Source: Bacillota bacterium (GTDB taxonomy: Bacteria > Bacillota > Clostridia > Acetivibrionales > DTU013). Taken from it: DNA of 64,000 bases. The stretch covers positions 1 to 64,000 of the forward strand of contig JAEZCO010000015.1 of NCBI GenBank assembly GCA_023433505.1, given 5' to 3'. The notes under the pieces were generated by a model that saw only the letters and a list, made by a program, of their open reading frames with translations, searched no databases and was not told the origin of the DNA. Position numbers and translations under genes: made by a program. Positions 41,152 through 49,434 of the stretch are shown in pieces. Numbering within the stretch: the stretch's first letter is position 1; the number at the start of each line of letters is the position of its first letter.

Positions 41152-42576
41152 CTATCTTTTCATCTTGGGGTCGAAAGCGTCGCGAAGACCGTCACCCACA
41201 AGATTGATGCCCAGAACAGTTAACAGTATGCATACGCCGGCCGGAACCCACAGCCATGGGCGCAACGCAAAGTCGTTCGGATCGTTGACGGCATTGACTA
41301 TGTTACCCCAGGAGGGGAACGGCATAGCCACGCCGAGACCCAGAAACGAAAGTGCAGATTCGGTAAGAATAGCGTTACCCACGTCCAATGTAGCGGTAAC
41401 GATGATATTCGGCAGCGTATTGGGGACAAGGTGCCGGAATATACGGTTCCTGTCCTTGATGCCGAGAGCCTTTGCGGCGACCATGAATTCCTGTTCGCGC
41501 AAAGACAGTATCTGACCTCGCACAAGACGTGCCAGCGTAGGCCAGAACAGAAGCCCAAGGATCAGCATGACAAAGTAAATGCGTTTTTGAGGGTCCACCT
41601 GCATATCCATCATAACCGCTCCGATGATGATTACCAGCGGCAGGAAGGGCAGACTCAGAAAAATATCGTCGATACGCATCAGGACATTATCGACCCAGCC
41701 TCCGTAAAAGCCTGCTATTCCGCCGATTACAGTACCTACCACGATCTCGATCAAAACGGTGATGATACCGACTTCAAGGGATATACGCCCGCCAAACAGG
41801 ATGCGTGACAGGATATCCCGTCCCGCGCTGTCCGTCCCGAAGGGGAAGGCCAGGCTGGGCTTTTCCTTTGCGATGTCGATGCTGGTTTGCAAAAGTGAGT
41901 AGTTGCTGAATACAGGTCCGTAAAAACATACGGCCGCGAAGCCGGAAATGATGAAAATGCCGAGTATGGCCAGTCTGTTCCTTTTAAATTGCCTGTAGGC
42001 AATGCTGAAAGGCGTCTCCATATTGCCCGACTTATCCTGCGCCTCATGCTGGTGGTACTTGGCGACCAGAATGAAGATGACCGCCAGCAGGGAAAGCACC
42101 GCCAGGGCTCTGGCGCCAAGGCCCGTACTGATGCCTGTAATACTCGGCACCTGAAAATGAAGGCTGCCGTCTTCGTTTTTTATATACTCTGTAAGCATTC
42201 CGAAGAAATCGGAGACGAAGGAACTGCTGTTGCGCAGTTGTACCCCATAGAGTATAAAGCCGATGACTGTAGCGGCGATTGAATAATTGAGGAACCGGAC
42301 TTTTTGCCCCCGTAGATAGAGCGCCATCATTGCAATAGCTGTAACGAACATTACAAATACAAGGACAAGCGGCAGCGAATCGCTGCGGAAAAGCAGATTC
42401 TCAACGGTATCCTGAGACGCTTTGGTAATTTCAAATCTTTGATATATAGATGCAGACAGCTTCAAGCCACTGACCGGCTGATAATTTTCGATCGTTATAA
42501 AAGGGAATAAATAGCTGGCAAGCGCCAGTACCAGTGAAAGAAGCGACAGTATTACCGGCGTTTTGATTTTTTTCAT
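41152..42576 (-). CDS. oppC: Oligopeptide ABC transporter permease OppC with extra N-terminal membrane domain (474 aa)
   Basis: Residues about 195-474 are a normal OppC permease: TPFSIAYRQFKRNRLAILG start, EAA loop VAAKALGIKDRNRIFRHLVPN, end LNLVGDGLRDAFDPK-like motif. The first 190 residues are extra and contain about four hydrophobic helices (VILSLLSLVLALASYLF, LVLVFVMFVTAIAMMALYL, YSIAATVIGFILYGVQL, LAVLSLLAVIFILVA) with an extracytoplasmic loop between the first two. Standard OppC has about 290-310 residues. The ATG at 42576 has GAGGTGG upstream; a GTG at 42588 is in frame. Confidence 0.88.
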   Translation of the reverse strand: MKKIKTPVILSLLSLVLALASYLFPFITIENYQPVSGLKLSASIYQRFEITKASQDTVENLLFRSDSLPLVLVFVMFVTAIAMMALYLRGQKVRFLNYSIAATVIGFILYGVQLRNSSSFVSDFFGMLTEYIKNEDGSLHFQVPSITGISTGLGARALAVLSLLAVIFILVAKYHQHEAQDKSGNMETPFSIAYRQFKRNRLAILGIFIISGFAAVCFYGPVFSNYSLLQTSIDIAKEKPSLAFPFGTDSAGRDILSRILFGGRISLEVGIITVLIEIVVGTVIGGIAGFYGGWVDNVLMRIDDIFLSLPFLPLVIIIGAVMMDMQVDPQKRIYFVMLILGLLFWPTLARLVRGQILSLREQEFMVAAKALGIKDRNRIFRHLVPNTLPNIIVTATLDVGNAILTESALSFLGLGVAMPFPSWGNIVNAVNDPNDFALRPWLWVPAGVCILLTVLGINLVGDGLRDAFDPKMKR

Positions 42577-42589
42577 ATCTTCTTCCACC

Positions 42590-43558
42590 TCACTTTAGTT
42601 TAACGCGCGGGTCTACCAGCGAATAAAGTATATCCGACAGCAGATTGCCCACTAGCGTAAGGATTGCGACAAACAAACAAAAACCCATCATCAGGGGATA
42701 ATCCCTCTGTGTGATGGCCTTGTATGAGACATAGCCTATACCGGGTATGGAGAAAATGCTCTCGGTGATGATTGCGCCGGTAAAGAGGCCGGGCAGCATC
42801 AAACCCAAAAGCGTGACGATAGGGATCATGGCGTTCCTGAAAGCATGCTTGAAAATGACCTTGCTTTCATTCAGGCCTTTCGCACGGGCGGTGCGGATAT
42901 AATCCTGGTTGACGACCTCAAGCATGGACATGCGCGTGTAACGCATCAGTGAGCCGATGCTTATGACAGAGAGCACGATGACCGGCAATACAAGGTGGTA
43001 CGCCTGGTCCATGAAAGCCTGGGTGCCGGTGTAATTGGTACCTGTTGAAACCAGACCCGAAAGGGGGAACCATCCCAGGCCCAGCGAAATATATTTTTGC
43101 AGCAGGCTGGCCAGGAAAAAGGACGGGAAGGAGATTCCCAGCATAGCCAGAAAGGTGAAGCTCATGTCGGTCCTGGAATACTGTCTGGTGGCGGAGAGGA
43201 TGCCCATCGGTATTGCAAGCAGGATTTCGATAATGAAGGCGGGAACCGCCAGCTTAAGAGAATTTTTTACGAAGTTCAGCATGACCCAGGTCACAGGTTT
43301 TTTGTAAACAAACGATGTGCCGAAGTCAAATTGGGTCACAATCGCCCTCATCCATTTGAAGTATCCTATATAAACGGGGTCATTGATCCCATAGAGCTCT
43401 TCGAGGTGCTTAATCTGCTCGGGGGACATTTTTGACGCATGTGCCTGTGCTTGAATGAAATTGCCTGGGACAATATGTACGATTAAATAAATGATGATGG
43501 AAATACCGAGGATGATGGGTATCATTTGAAGCAGCCTTCTGACAATATATTTCCACAT
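42590..43558 (-). CDS. oppB: Oligopeptide ABC transporter permease OppB (322 aa)
   Basis: This is the first membrane permease of the Opp importer. It begins MWKYIVRRLLQMIPIILGIS, the normal OppB start, and has six membrane helices and the cytoplasmic loop YIRTARAKGLNESKVIFKHA with the EAA-type motif. GAAGGGGAAAGC precedes the ATG. It is separated from oppA by 99 bases that hold a strong stem-loop (43583-43627), which probably makes oppB-F expression lower than oppA. Confidence 0.95.
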   Translation of the reverse strand: MWKYIVRRLLQMIPIILGISIIIYLIVHIVPGNFIQAQAHASKMSPEQIKHLEELYGINDPVYIGYFKWMRAIVTQFDFGTSFVYKKPVTWVMLNFVKNSLKLAVPAFIIEILLAIPMGILSATRQYSRTDMSFTFLAMLGISFPSFFLASLLQKYISLGLGWFPLSGLVSTGTNYTGTQAFMDQAYHLVLPVIVLSVISIGSLMRYTRMSMLEVVNQDYIRTARAKGLNESKVIFKHAFRNAMIPIVTLLGLMLPGLFTGAIITESIFSIPGIGYVSYKAITQRDYPLMMGFCLFVAILTLVGNLLSDILYSLVDPRVKLK

Positions 43559-43582
43559 GATGCTTTCCCCTTCCTATAAATC

Positions 43583-43627
43583 ATAGGAATGCCCGAAAGG
43601 GACAATGGGCTTTCGGGCATCCTCCTA
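43583..43627 (-). promoter_or_regulatory. Intercistronic stem-loop between oppA and oppB
   Basis: ATAGGA-GCCCGAAAG and CTTTCGGGC-TCCTAT form a long stem (9 bp core at 43591-43599 with 43610-43618) without a downstream T-run. It is a typical processing or partial termination hairpin after a binding-protein gene. Confidence 0.7.
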
Positions 43628-43657
43628 TGACCTATCTTTTTAATCTAAATAAGCTGC

Positions 43658-45361
43658 TTACTTGATGGTGTACTTGTAGACATCCAGGTACGGGTCGCGG
43701 AAAGCGCCGAACGCCGGAACATTGCCTATCCTGCCGTTTATGACGAACATGTCGTTCCTCTGGTAGATGGGGAATAACGGCAACTCAGTGTTGAGGATTT
43801 TATCCAGTTTATGGAATATTTCTATTCTCTTGGCTGGGTCGCTCTCCTTCAGTTCTTCATTGATGAGCTTGTCAACCTCAGGATTGCTGTATTTATAGTA
43901 GTTCTGGGTAGAGCCGGTCAGGAAATTGGTGCTCGGGTCCGGGTCGGGGGAAGAAAGGCCCTGGCCCATGAAGCTGGCGTCGTTCTTTCCGTCCACATAG
44001 CCCTGGTAAAGGGTATTCCAGTCTGCGGCTTCAATGTTGACCGTAATACCTAATTCCAAATAGTCCTTTTTCATGACGGGAAGCATGACGTCTGTGACGG
44101 AGTTTCCTTCCGTTGCGATGAAGTCGATGACGAAAGGCTTGCCATCCTTGACGAGCTTGTTGTTGCTGTCAAGAGTCCAGCCGGCTTCCTTAAGGAGATC
44201 TTTTGCCTTCTTTATGTCGAATTTATAATCATTTATGTCTTTATTCGTCCAGCCCCATGACCCCTGCGGCAGCGGGACGCTATTGACCTTTCCGTACGGT
44301 CCGTAGACCTGTTTGACCACCGCTTCGCGGTTGAGAGCGTATGCAAGCGCCTGACGGACTCTCACATCGCTGAACCTGGGGTCGGTCAGATTCCACTGAA
44401 TCATTCCGTATCCGTTTGTCGGGAAGTAGTAGGCGCTGATGAAGCCGGAATTCTTCATGGAAGCTATATTGTCCTCGTTACAGGTGGCGTTGTCCATGTC
44501 GGTCTCTCCGGCCTGCACCCTCTGGAGCTCCTTGCCCTCGGGAGTGACTGAAAACTCAAGGTTTTTGATATTCGGGACGCCTTTGAAGTATTTCTCATTG
44601 GCAACCAGCTTTACTGTACCCGGGGTATAGCTCACAAACTTATATTGGCCTGTGCCCATGGGGGTGCTCAGCTTTTCTTCGAGAGCTTTCGCGTCGCCCT
44701 TCTTGAAATCCGGAGCATAGTGTGACTTTTCCATAAGGGGAATTAGGCCAAGATTCCATATGCCGGGAGCGTTGGGAGCATCGAGAGTAACTTCTATCGT
44801 CTTATCATTCACAACATTGATGCCTGAGATGGTTGTAGCGCTGCCTTCTTTATAATCCTTCAAACCTTTGATTCCGGCGGTTGTGATATCAGCCGACCCT
44901 GCAAAGTTCGGGTCTGCCAGAACATAAAACATCCACTCAATGTCTTTTGCGGTCGCGGGATTGCCGTCCCAGTAATTGACGTTGTCCTTGATCGTAAAGG
45001 TATAGACCAGGCCGTCGTCTGATACTTTGTAGGTTGCGGCATTCTCTTCGACCTTTCCGTCCGGGGTGGAGCGGATGAGGTCATCAAACATGGTCTCGCA
45101 AACATACCAGTCATAAGAGTTGCTGCCGAAGGGTTCGCTCCATATGGCGGTCATGTCGGCTACGCCGATAACCATGGTGTCTTTCCTGCCGGCCGCCGCC
45201 GCAGGGTTTTTGCTCATGTCAGCGGCATTGACCACTGTCAGACCCGCCGCATTTGCTCCGGATGAATTGTTGTCGCCCTTGTTGGGGGTGTTGGAGCCGC
45301 ATGATGCGAATACGAGCAGGAACGCCAGTAGCACTGCTACCAAAGATAAACGTTTTTTCAT
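43658..45361 (-). CDS. oppA: Oligopeptide-binding lipoprotein OppA-like (567 aa)
   Basis: This is the extracellular peptide-binding protein (SBP family 5). The lipoprotein signal ends in FASCGSN (Cys about residue 21). Family landmarks are TFTIKDNVNYWDGNPATAKD, and the pattern FSDVRVRQALAYALNREAVV. The protein is of usual length. CAGGAGGATGT precedes the ATG. It is first in the oppABCDF operon; the 5' region contains a TTTAGC/GCTAAA palindrome. Confidence 0.94.
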   Translation of the reverse strand: MKKRLSLVAVLLAFLLVFASCGSNTPNKGDNNSSGANAAGLTVVNAADMSKNPAAAAGRKDTMVIGVADMTAIWSEPFGSNSYDWYVCETMFDDLIRSTPDGKVEENAATYKVSDDGLVYTFTIKDNVNYWDGNPATAKDIEWMFYVLADPNFAGSADITTAGIKGLKDYKEGSATTISGINVVNDKTIEVTLDAPNAPGIWNLGLIPLMEKSHYAPDFKKGDAKALEEKLSTPMGTGQYKFVSYTPGTVKLVANEKYFKGVPNIKNLEFSVTPEGKELQRVQAGETDMDNATCNEDNIASMKNSGFISAYYFPTNGYGMIQWNLTDPRFSDVRVRQALAYALNREAVVKQVYGPYGKVNSVPLPQGSWGWTNKDINDYKFDIKKAKDLLKEAGWTLDSNNKLVKDGKPFVIDFIATEGNSVTDVMLPVMKKDYLELGITVNIEAADWNTLYQGYVDGKNDASFMGQGLSSPDPDPSTNFLTGSTQNYYKYSNPEVDKLINEELKESDPAKRIEIFHKLDKILNTELPLFPIYQRNDMFVINGRIGNVPAFGAFRDPYLDVYKYTIK

Positions 45362-45479
45362 TGTACATCCTCCTGTTTAATTTTTTTTGTAAACATTTGT
45401 AAAACTGCCTGAATGACGCAAAAATACCGTTTGCGCCTTAACCTAAAGGAAATCTTTTGTTTAATAGAATTTACTTGAC

Positions 45480-45493
45480 TTTAGCACGCTAAA
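45480..45493. promoter_or_regulatory. Palindromic operator candidate upstream of oppA
   Basis: TTTAGC-AC-GCTAAA is a 6-bp perfect inverted repeat with a 2-base centre, about 120 bases upstream of the oppA start. The regulator is unknown; it does not match the Gram-positive LexA box. Confidence 0.4.
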
Positions 45494-45734
45494 ATGGTAA
45501 ATTATATTAAAATTTAATAATTTATGCTTTTAATTATATTAATGTATATTCCAATTGTCAAGGCGATGATGAAACTTTTCCGCATTATTGGAAGTTCTAG
45601 AAAATAGCGATTCCAGAAATCCCAAACGACAAGGCCTCCCGGTAAAAAAGACCCAAAAATCCGCTTCAAAATCTACTTTTTGCATAGCAAGTTATTCTTA
45701 TATGAAACAACAATGCAGATATGTACAAATTATA

Positions 45735-45762
45735 AAGCGTTCCTTAAAAAAAGAACGCAGCC
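45735..45762 (-). terminator. Probable terminator of the LexA-like gene
   Basis: A 6-bp stem GCGTTC/GAACGC encloses a loop that contains the T-run on the minus strand. It is located 36-60 bases after the stop codon. It is weaker than a canonical terminator, because the T-run lies in the loop. Confidence 0.35.
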
Positions 45763-45797
45763 TTGAAGGAAGCAAGCTGTGCTTTTCAGGTTTTTAT

Positions 45798-46442
45798 TCA
45801 ATATTTTGTATACCTGCCTTCAAGCTTGCCGACGATTCTGATCTCATCCGGAGAAAACTCTTCCTTCCCTATCAGGTCCAGGTCTGCCTTGAGGACTATG
45901 TTGTTGTTGGCTTCATCGGGATGGTAGTACCGGAGCAGTGTATTGGTATTATAAAGCACCAGTACGATATCTCCCGCCTTTACGATAGCTCCGGTATCAA
46001 TAAAGAGGATGTCGTTCTGCTTTATTCCGCTGTCTGCAAGACTGTCGTCGGGGCAGCGGTAAATGAGGTGACTGTCCCCTCCGGATACCAGGTCCGCGGG
46101 CACGGGTTGATATTTATTAACATTATAAATATTGGTCAGATCGTCGATATTTCTCTTGCTGATTTTTTTTATTTCCGGAACGTATACAGGAGTTGCATAA
46201 AGTTGATTATCCGCAGATACCAGTTGTATTGAACGGGCCGCTCCCAGTTGCCGCTTGATGACCTGTTTCTGTTCAAGGCGGTTAAGAATTCCCTGAACGG
46301 CGCCAGGCGTCTTTTCACCTACCATTTCCCCGATTTCTCTTACGGTGGGAGGGATGCCCTTTAATTTAATGTATGTCTCGATGGCCTGGTATACCTTCTT
46401 TTGCTTTGATGTCAAACTGCTTATAGTAGCAGACAAAATCAA
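45798..46442 (-). CDS. LexA-like transcription regulator without autocleavage residues (214 aa)
   Basis: The N-terminal winged helix (residues 10-70, SKQKKVYQAIETYIKLKGIPPTVREIGE with PPTVREIGEMVG) is LexA-like, and the C-terminal half has the S24/LexA beta fold (DSGIKQNDILFIDTGAIVKAGDIVLV). The Ser (S134, in PDDSLADSG) is present, but the lysine position (TVKR in LexA) reads LLR (L170), and no Ala-Gly cleavage site is visible in the linker. It is therefore probably a ligand- or partner-controlled repressor rather than an SOS switch. The start is TTG at 46442 with GGGTGA before it. It is divergent from iadA of the cyanophycin locus. Confidence 0.78.
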   Translation of the reverse strand: MILSATISSLTSKQKKVYQAIETYIKLKGIPPTVREIGEMVGEKTPGAVQGILNRLEQKQVIKRQLGAARSIQLVSADNQLYATPVYVPEIKKISKRNIDDLTNIYNVNKYQPVPADLVSGGDSHLIYRCPDDSLADSGIKQNDILFIDTGAIVKAGDIVLVLYNTNTLLRYYHPDEANNNIVLKADLDLIGKEEFSPDEIRIVGKLEGRYTKY

Positions 46443-46447
46443 TCACC

Positions 46448-46534
46448 CTTTACATAAGTTACTTTACATAACGTCAACAATAAGTTTAACAGAGTTAACG
46501 ATGTTTTTCAAATTATTTTATTACATTAATGTAA
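46448..46534. promoter_or_regulatory. Candidate operators in the LexA-like/iadA divergent region
   Basis: CTTTACATAA occurs twice with a 14-base period (46448-46457 and 46462-46471), and TTACATTAATGTAA at 46521-46534 is a perfect 14-bp palindrome containing the same TTACAT half-site. Their position, between divergent promoters, suits autoregulation plus control of iadA. Binding by the LexA-like protein is inferred. Confidence 0.45.
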
Positions 46535-46642
46535 ATTAGCAGGAGAAAATCAAGTCTTTTGAGCGAAAAGGGGCGATTATCCAAATATTACATGGATGAA
46601 TAGTAATGACTGGCAAGGAAAAAATGTAGTTGAGGTAAATGT

Positions 46643-47812
46643 ATGTTTAAGCTTTTGAAAAATGCGGAGTGCTATACGCCTGATTATCAGGGCAAAAAAG
46701 ATATCCTTGTGGTTCTGGGAAAGATCTATCGCATGGAAGAAAACATCAGCGAATCAATTCTGCCGGATATTCAGGTGATGGATTGTTCGGGAAGAATTGC
46801 CATGCCGGGAATCATCGACCAGCATGTCCATCTGACGGGAGGCGGCGGAGAAGAGGGGCCTGCCAGCTGTATTCCGGAGCTGATGGCCGGCGAGCTGGTT
46901 GCCGGCGGGATCAGTACTGTTGTGGGAGTTCTTGGCATGGACGGCATCGTCAGAAATATTCAAGGGCTTTTGACAAAAGCACGGGCCCTGGAAATTGAAG
47001 GGATCAACACCTATATTTACACGGGCTATTACGGTGTGCCTGCCGTAACGCTGACCGGGAGGGTCATGACAGACATCGCCTTTATCGATAAAATTATTGG
47101 CGCAGGTGAAATCGCCATCTCCGATTACCGGTCTTCCCATTCATCCACGCAGCAATTGAAGGAACTGGCCTTTGAGGTTTTGTCCGGAGGGATGCTGGGG
47201 AGGAAGGCCGGGATCCTTCACATCCATGTGGGCGACGGTCAAAACGGCTTGAAACCTCTCCTTGACCTGCACAACGATTCCGAGTTCCCTATCGGAATGT
47301 TTGTGCCCACGCACATCAATCGGAATCGTGCACTGTTTGAGCAGGGGGTTGAATATCTGAAGCAGGGCGGAAATATTGACCTGACGGCAGGAGAGAAGAC
47401 CGGAAAGGGTTTAAGTGTGCAGGACGGCTTGAAAAGACTTCTCGATACCGGCGTGGCAATGGACAGGGTAACCGTGTCGTCGGATGGAAACGGCAGTATG
47501 GCGGGAGGCGGAAGCGGCGGCGAAGTGGGAAAGGTATCCCAGTTGTTTGAGGACATAAGAGCAAGCATACTGGAGGCAAAAATACCCGTTTCCGCAGCCA
47601 TAAAAACCGTCACAGCCAATGTTGCCGCCGTCCTTCGGATGTTTCCGGCTAAGGGATGTCTGGCGCCGGGCAGCGATGCGGATATCCTTGTGGCAGACCG
47701 GGAAAGCTTCGCCCTTGACAAGCTGCTTGTCAGAGGCGAGTTGCTTGCCGACAATGGGAAACCGTTAATCAAAGGGCGGTTTGAACAACGTCACAGTCCC
47801 CCCTCCTCTTAG
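46643..47812 (+). CDS. iadA: Beta-aspartyl dipeptidase IadA (389 aa)
   Basis: This is a metal-dependent amidohydrolase-superfamily peptidase that hydrolyses beta-aspartyl dipeptides, here probably beta-Asp-Arg from cyanophycin. It has the metal-binding HVHLTGGGGEEG after GIIDQ, the middle HIHVGDG and THINRN, and the late SSDGNGS Asp motif. The GTTAT-like ribosome site is TTGAGGT, 7 bases before the ATG. The natural C-terminus (LIKGRFE, as in E. coli IadA) is extended by eight residues, QRHSPPSS, encoded by the left end of repeat copy B, which also supplies the stop codon. Confidence 0.93.
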   Translation: MFKLLKNAECYTPDYQGKKDILVVLGKIYRMEENISESILPDIQVMDCSGRIAMPGIIDQHVHLTGGGGEEGPASCIPELMAGELVAGGISTVVGVLGMDGIVRNIQGLLTKARALEIEGINTYIYTGYYGVPAVTLTGRVMTDIAFIDKIIGAGEIAISDYRSSHSSTQQLKELAFEVLSGGMLGRKAGILHIHVGDGQNGLKPLLDLHNDSEFPIGMFVPTHINRNRALFEQGVEYLKQGGNIDLTAGEKTGKGLSVQDGLKRLLDTGVAMDRVTVSSDGNGSMAGGGSGGEVGKVSQLFEDIRASILEAKIPVSAAIKTVTANVAAVLRMFPAKGCLAPGSDADILVADRESFALDKLLVRGELLADNGKPLIKGRFEQRHSPPSS

Positions 47813-47970
47813 GTGTGTTACCGATTAAAAAAGCTGTCAGTGGTGGGTAGCAATCCCCAACTGACGTTGTTCAAACGCCGCGTTCAGGCGTGGCGCACAA
47901 AGTGTAGCGCAGGGCGAATCCATTTCGCCCGCAGCGAGGGGGTATGGGGGCATGCTCCCATTGGAAATTG
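47781..47970. repeat. Dispersed structured repeat, copy B (about 190 bp)
   Basis: It shares layout with copy A: outer arms TTGAACAACGTC / GACGTTGTTCAA, a CCCTCCTCTTAGGT core, an inner hairpin (GTCAGT with ACTGAC), then three hairpins (CGCCGCG/CGTGGCG, GGGCGA/TCGCCC, a GGTATGGGGGCATGC stem). Differences from copy A are often in stems and preserve pairing (for example CGCCACG to CGCCGCG). It overlaps the 3' end of iadA. Confidence 0.85.
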
Positions 47971-48025
47971 AAAAGTAAATGTATACCTGTTGATTTATAG
48001 GAAAATAATAATTCGGGGTGATGAT

Positions 48026-48295
48026 ATGGATAATATGGGAAATAGCGGGAATTTCGTAGTCGAGAAAAAAAGCAGTACGCTGCTTCTTGTCCTGGGATGG
48101 ATAGCAGCAATTGCATCGTTAGTACGATACCCTTTCATCTTTGGTGTTATCGGCGTCGTTATGGGAATTCTGGCAACCAAGAACGGCAGCAAGGCGGGAT
48201 TGCCTTTAATCATGGCCAGCATGGCCCTGATGGCGGCAGGTTTGATTTTCAATGCCGTAATTTTTAATTATCTGAGACACTTTTTAGGTTTTTAA
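48026..48295 (+). CDS. Small membrane protein (89 aa)
   Basis: The protein has no recognised family, though it resembles short DUF4190-type proteins. A short polar N-terminus is followed by two to three hydrophobic helices (LLLVLGWIAAIASLV, FIFGVIGVVMGILA, GLPLIMASMALMAAGLIFN) with a basic loop TKNGSKAG. CGGGGTGATGAT precedes the ATG at 48026. It lies between iadA and cphB in the cyanophycin locus and may be co-transcribed; its role there is unknown. Confidence 0.7.
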   Translation: MDNMGNSGNFVVEKKSSTLLLVLGWIAAIASLVRYPFIFGVIGVVMGILATKNGSKAGLPLIMASMALMAAGLIFNAVIFNYLRHFLGF

Positions 48296-48319
48296 ACCCG
48301 GACAGGGGACGGGCGGCAT

Positions 48320-48365
48320 GAGGGCAAGTACTGCCACAGCCTTTTTGCAGGCAATACTTGTCCTC
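48320..48365 (+). promoter_or_regulatory. Stem-loop before cphB
   Basis: GAGGGCAAGTA (48320-48330) pairs with TACTTGTCCTC (48355-48365), with one mismatch. No T-run follows, so it may be an mRNA processing or stability element between the membrane protein and cphB. Confidence 0.45.
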
Positions 48366-48494
48366 TTGCCGATTAAGCACAAGTGAAAATGTATCTGACA
48401 CGATAAGCTTTTTATGTAAATCCAGTCTGTATGGACCGCATTTGCAGGAAATAACTGCAGTTGCATTTTCAGTGCTCTTTCAGCGGAGGTAACT

Positions 48495-49304
48495 ATGGGC
48501 AATATGGCAAAAGGCAATCTGGTCATCATCGGCGGTGCGGAAGACAAAAGCGGGGAATGCAGTATTTTGAAGCATCTGACTGAGATGGCAGGAGGGAGCA
48601 GTGCCAGAATTACGATAATGACAACGGCTTCGGAAAAATCCGGCGAGGCCGGCGCCGTATACATGGATGTTTTTCAAAGACTTGGCGCGGGAAAAGTAAA
48701 AATCATGAATATCAATACCCGTGACGATGCCAATCTGGACAGTGTTACAGAGCTTGCCAGCGAGCCTACGGGAATTTTCTTCACCGGAGGGGACCAGCTG
48801 CGCATTACCAGTATCCTTGGAGGTACAAAGGCCTTCAAAGCATTACACGACGCATATGGCCGGGGAGTAGTCATTGCCGGCACAAGCGCCGGAGCTTCGG
48901 CTATGAGCGGGACAATGATCATCGATGGCAATGGGAATGACCCCGCAAGGAAGTGTACTTTAAAAATGGCCCCGGGCTTGGGTTTAGTGGAGGAAGTACT
49001 TATCGACCAGCATTTTCACCAGAGGGGCAGAATCGGAAGGCTATTGTGCGGCGTAGCTGAAAATCCATACATTCTTGGCATAGGCATAGATGAGGATACA
49101 GCCGTCAGGGTATACCCGGATGCGCACTTTGAGGTTTTGGGAAGCAATTCGGTGACAATTGTGGATGGGTGGAAAATAAAAAGCTCCAATGTATCGGAGC
49201 TGATGCCGGATGAAAATCTTGCCATAGCCAATGTGACGCTTCATGTCCTGCCGGCGGGATACGGCTTCGACATGCGCAACAGGGAGGTCTTGCGGTTGCA
49301 CTGA
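48495..49304 (+). CDS. cphB: Cyanophycinase CphB (269 aa)
   Basis: This is a serine-type exopeptidase (peptidase S51) that releases beta-Asp-Arg dipeptides from cyanophycin. It has the nucleophile motif GTSAGASAMSG (Ser131), an N-terminal LVIIGGAEDK, the FFTGGDQLR loop, and the conserved DQHFHQRGRIGRL His region. No signal peptide is seen, so it is the intracellular type. GCGGAGGT precedes the ATG. It is 130 bases ahead of cphA in the same orientation. Confidence 0.96.
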   Translation: MGNMAKGNLVIIGGAEDKSGECSILKHLTEMAGGSSARITIMTTASEKSGEAGAVYMDVFQRLGAGKVKIMNINTRDDANLDSVTELASEPTGIFFTGGDQLRITSILGGTKAFKALHDAYGRGVVIAGTSAGASAMSGTMIIDGNGNDPARKCTLKMAPGLGLVEEVLIDQHFHQRGRIGRLLCGVAENPYILGIGIDEDTAVRVYPDAHFEVLGSNSVTIVDGWKIKSSNVSELMPDENLAIANVTLHVLPAGYGFDMRNREVLRLH

Positions 49305-49344
49305 TTAACCTGTCACAAAATAAACAGAGTGTGAAGCAATACGT

Positions 49345-49377
49345 AGTCATTGCGAGGAGCCTGAGACAAAGCAGTCT
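49345..49377. repeat. Partial REP-like element
   Basis: GTCATTGCGAGGAGC at 49346-49360 matches the common dispersed GTCATTGCGAG repeat; the second half is degenerate (ACAAAGCAGTCTT). It lies in the cphB-cphA gap. Confidence 0.55.
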
Positions 49378-49434
49378 TAGCCGGACAACGGTACTTTATC
49401 AGGCATTCCGGCGAATTAATGGAGGTAAAATTTT

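Larger units (their letters stand above)
45362..45797. other. Intergenic region between oppA and the LexA-like gene
   Basis: No gene is supported. TTTAGC (45480-45485) and GCTAAA (45488-45493) form a symmetrical operator-like site in an AT-rich stretch upstream of oppA. GCGTTC/GAACGC with a T-run on the minus strand (about 45737-45760) is a plausible terminator for the LexA-like gene. The rest shows nothing recognisable. Confidence 0.5.

Noticed and set aside
45588..46232. Plus-strand ORF of 214 aa over the LexA-like gene
   Set aside because: It is antisense to a better-supported gene with clear winged-helix motifs and shows no domain.
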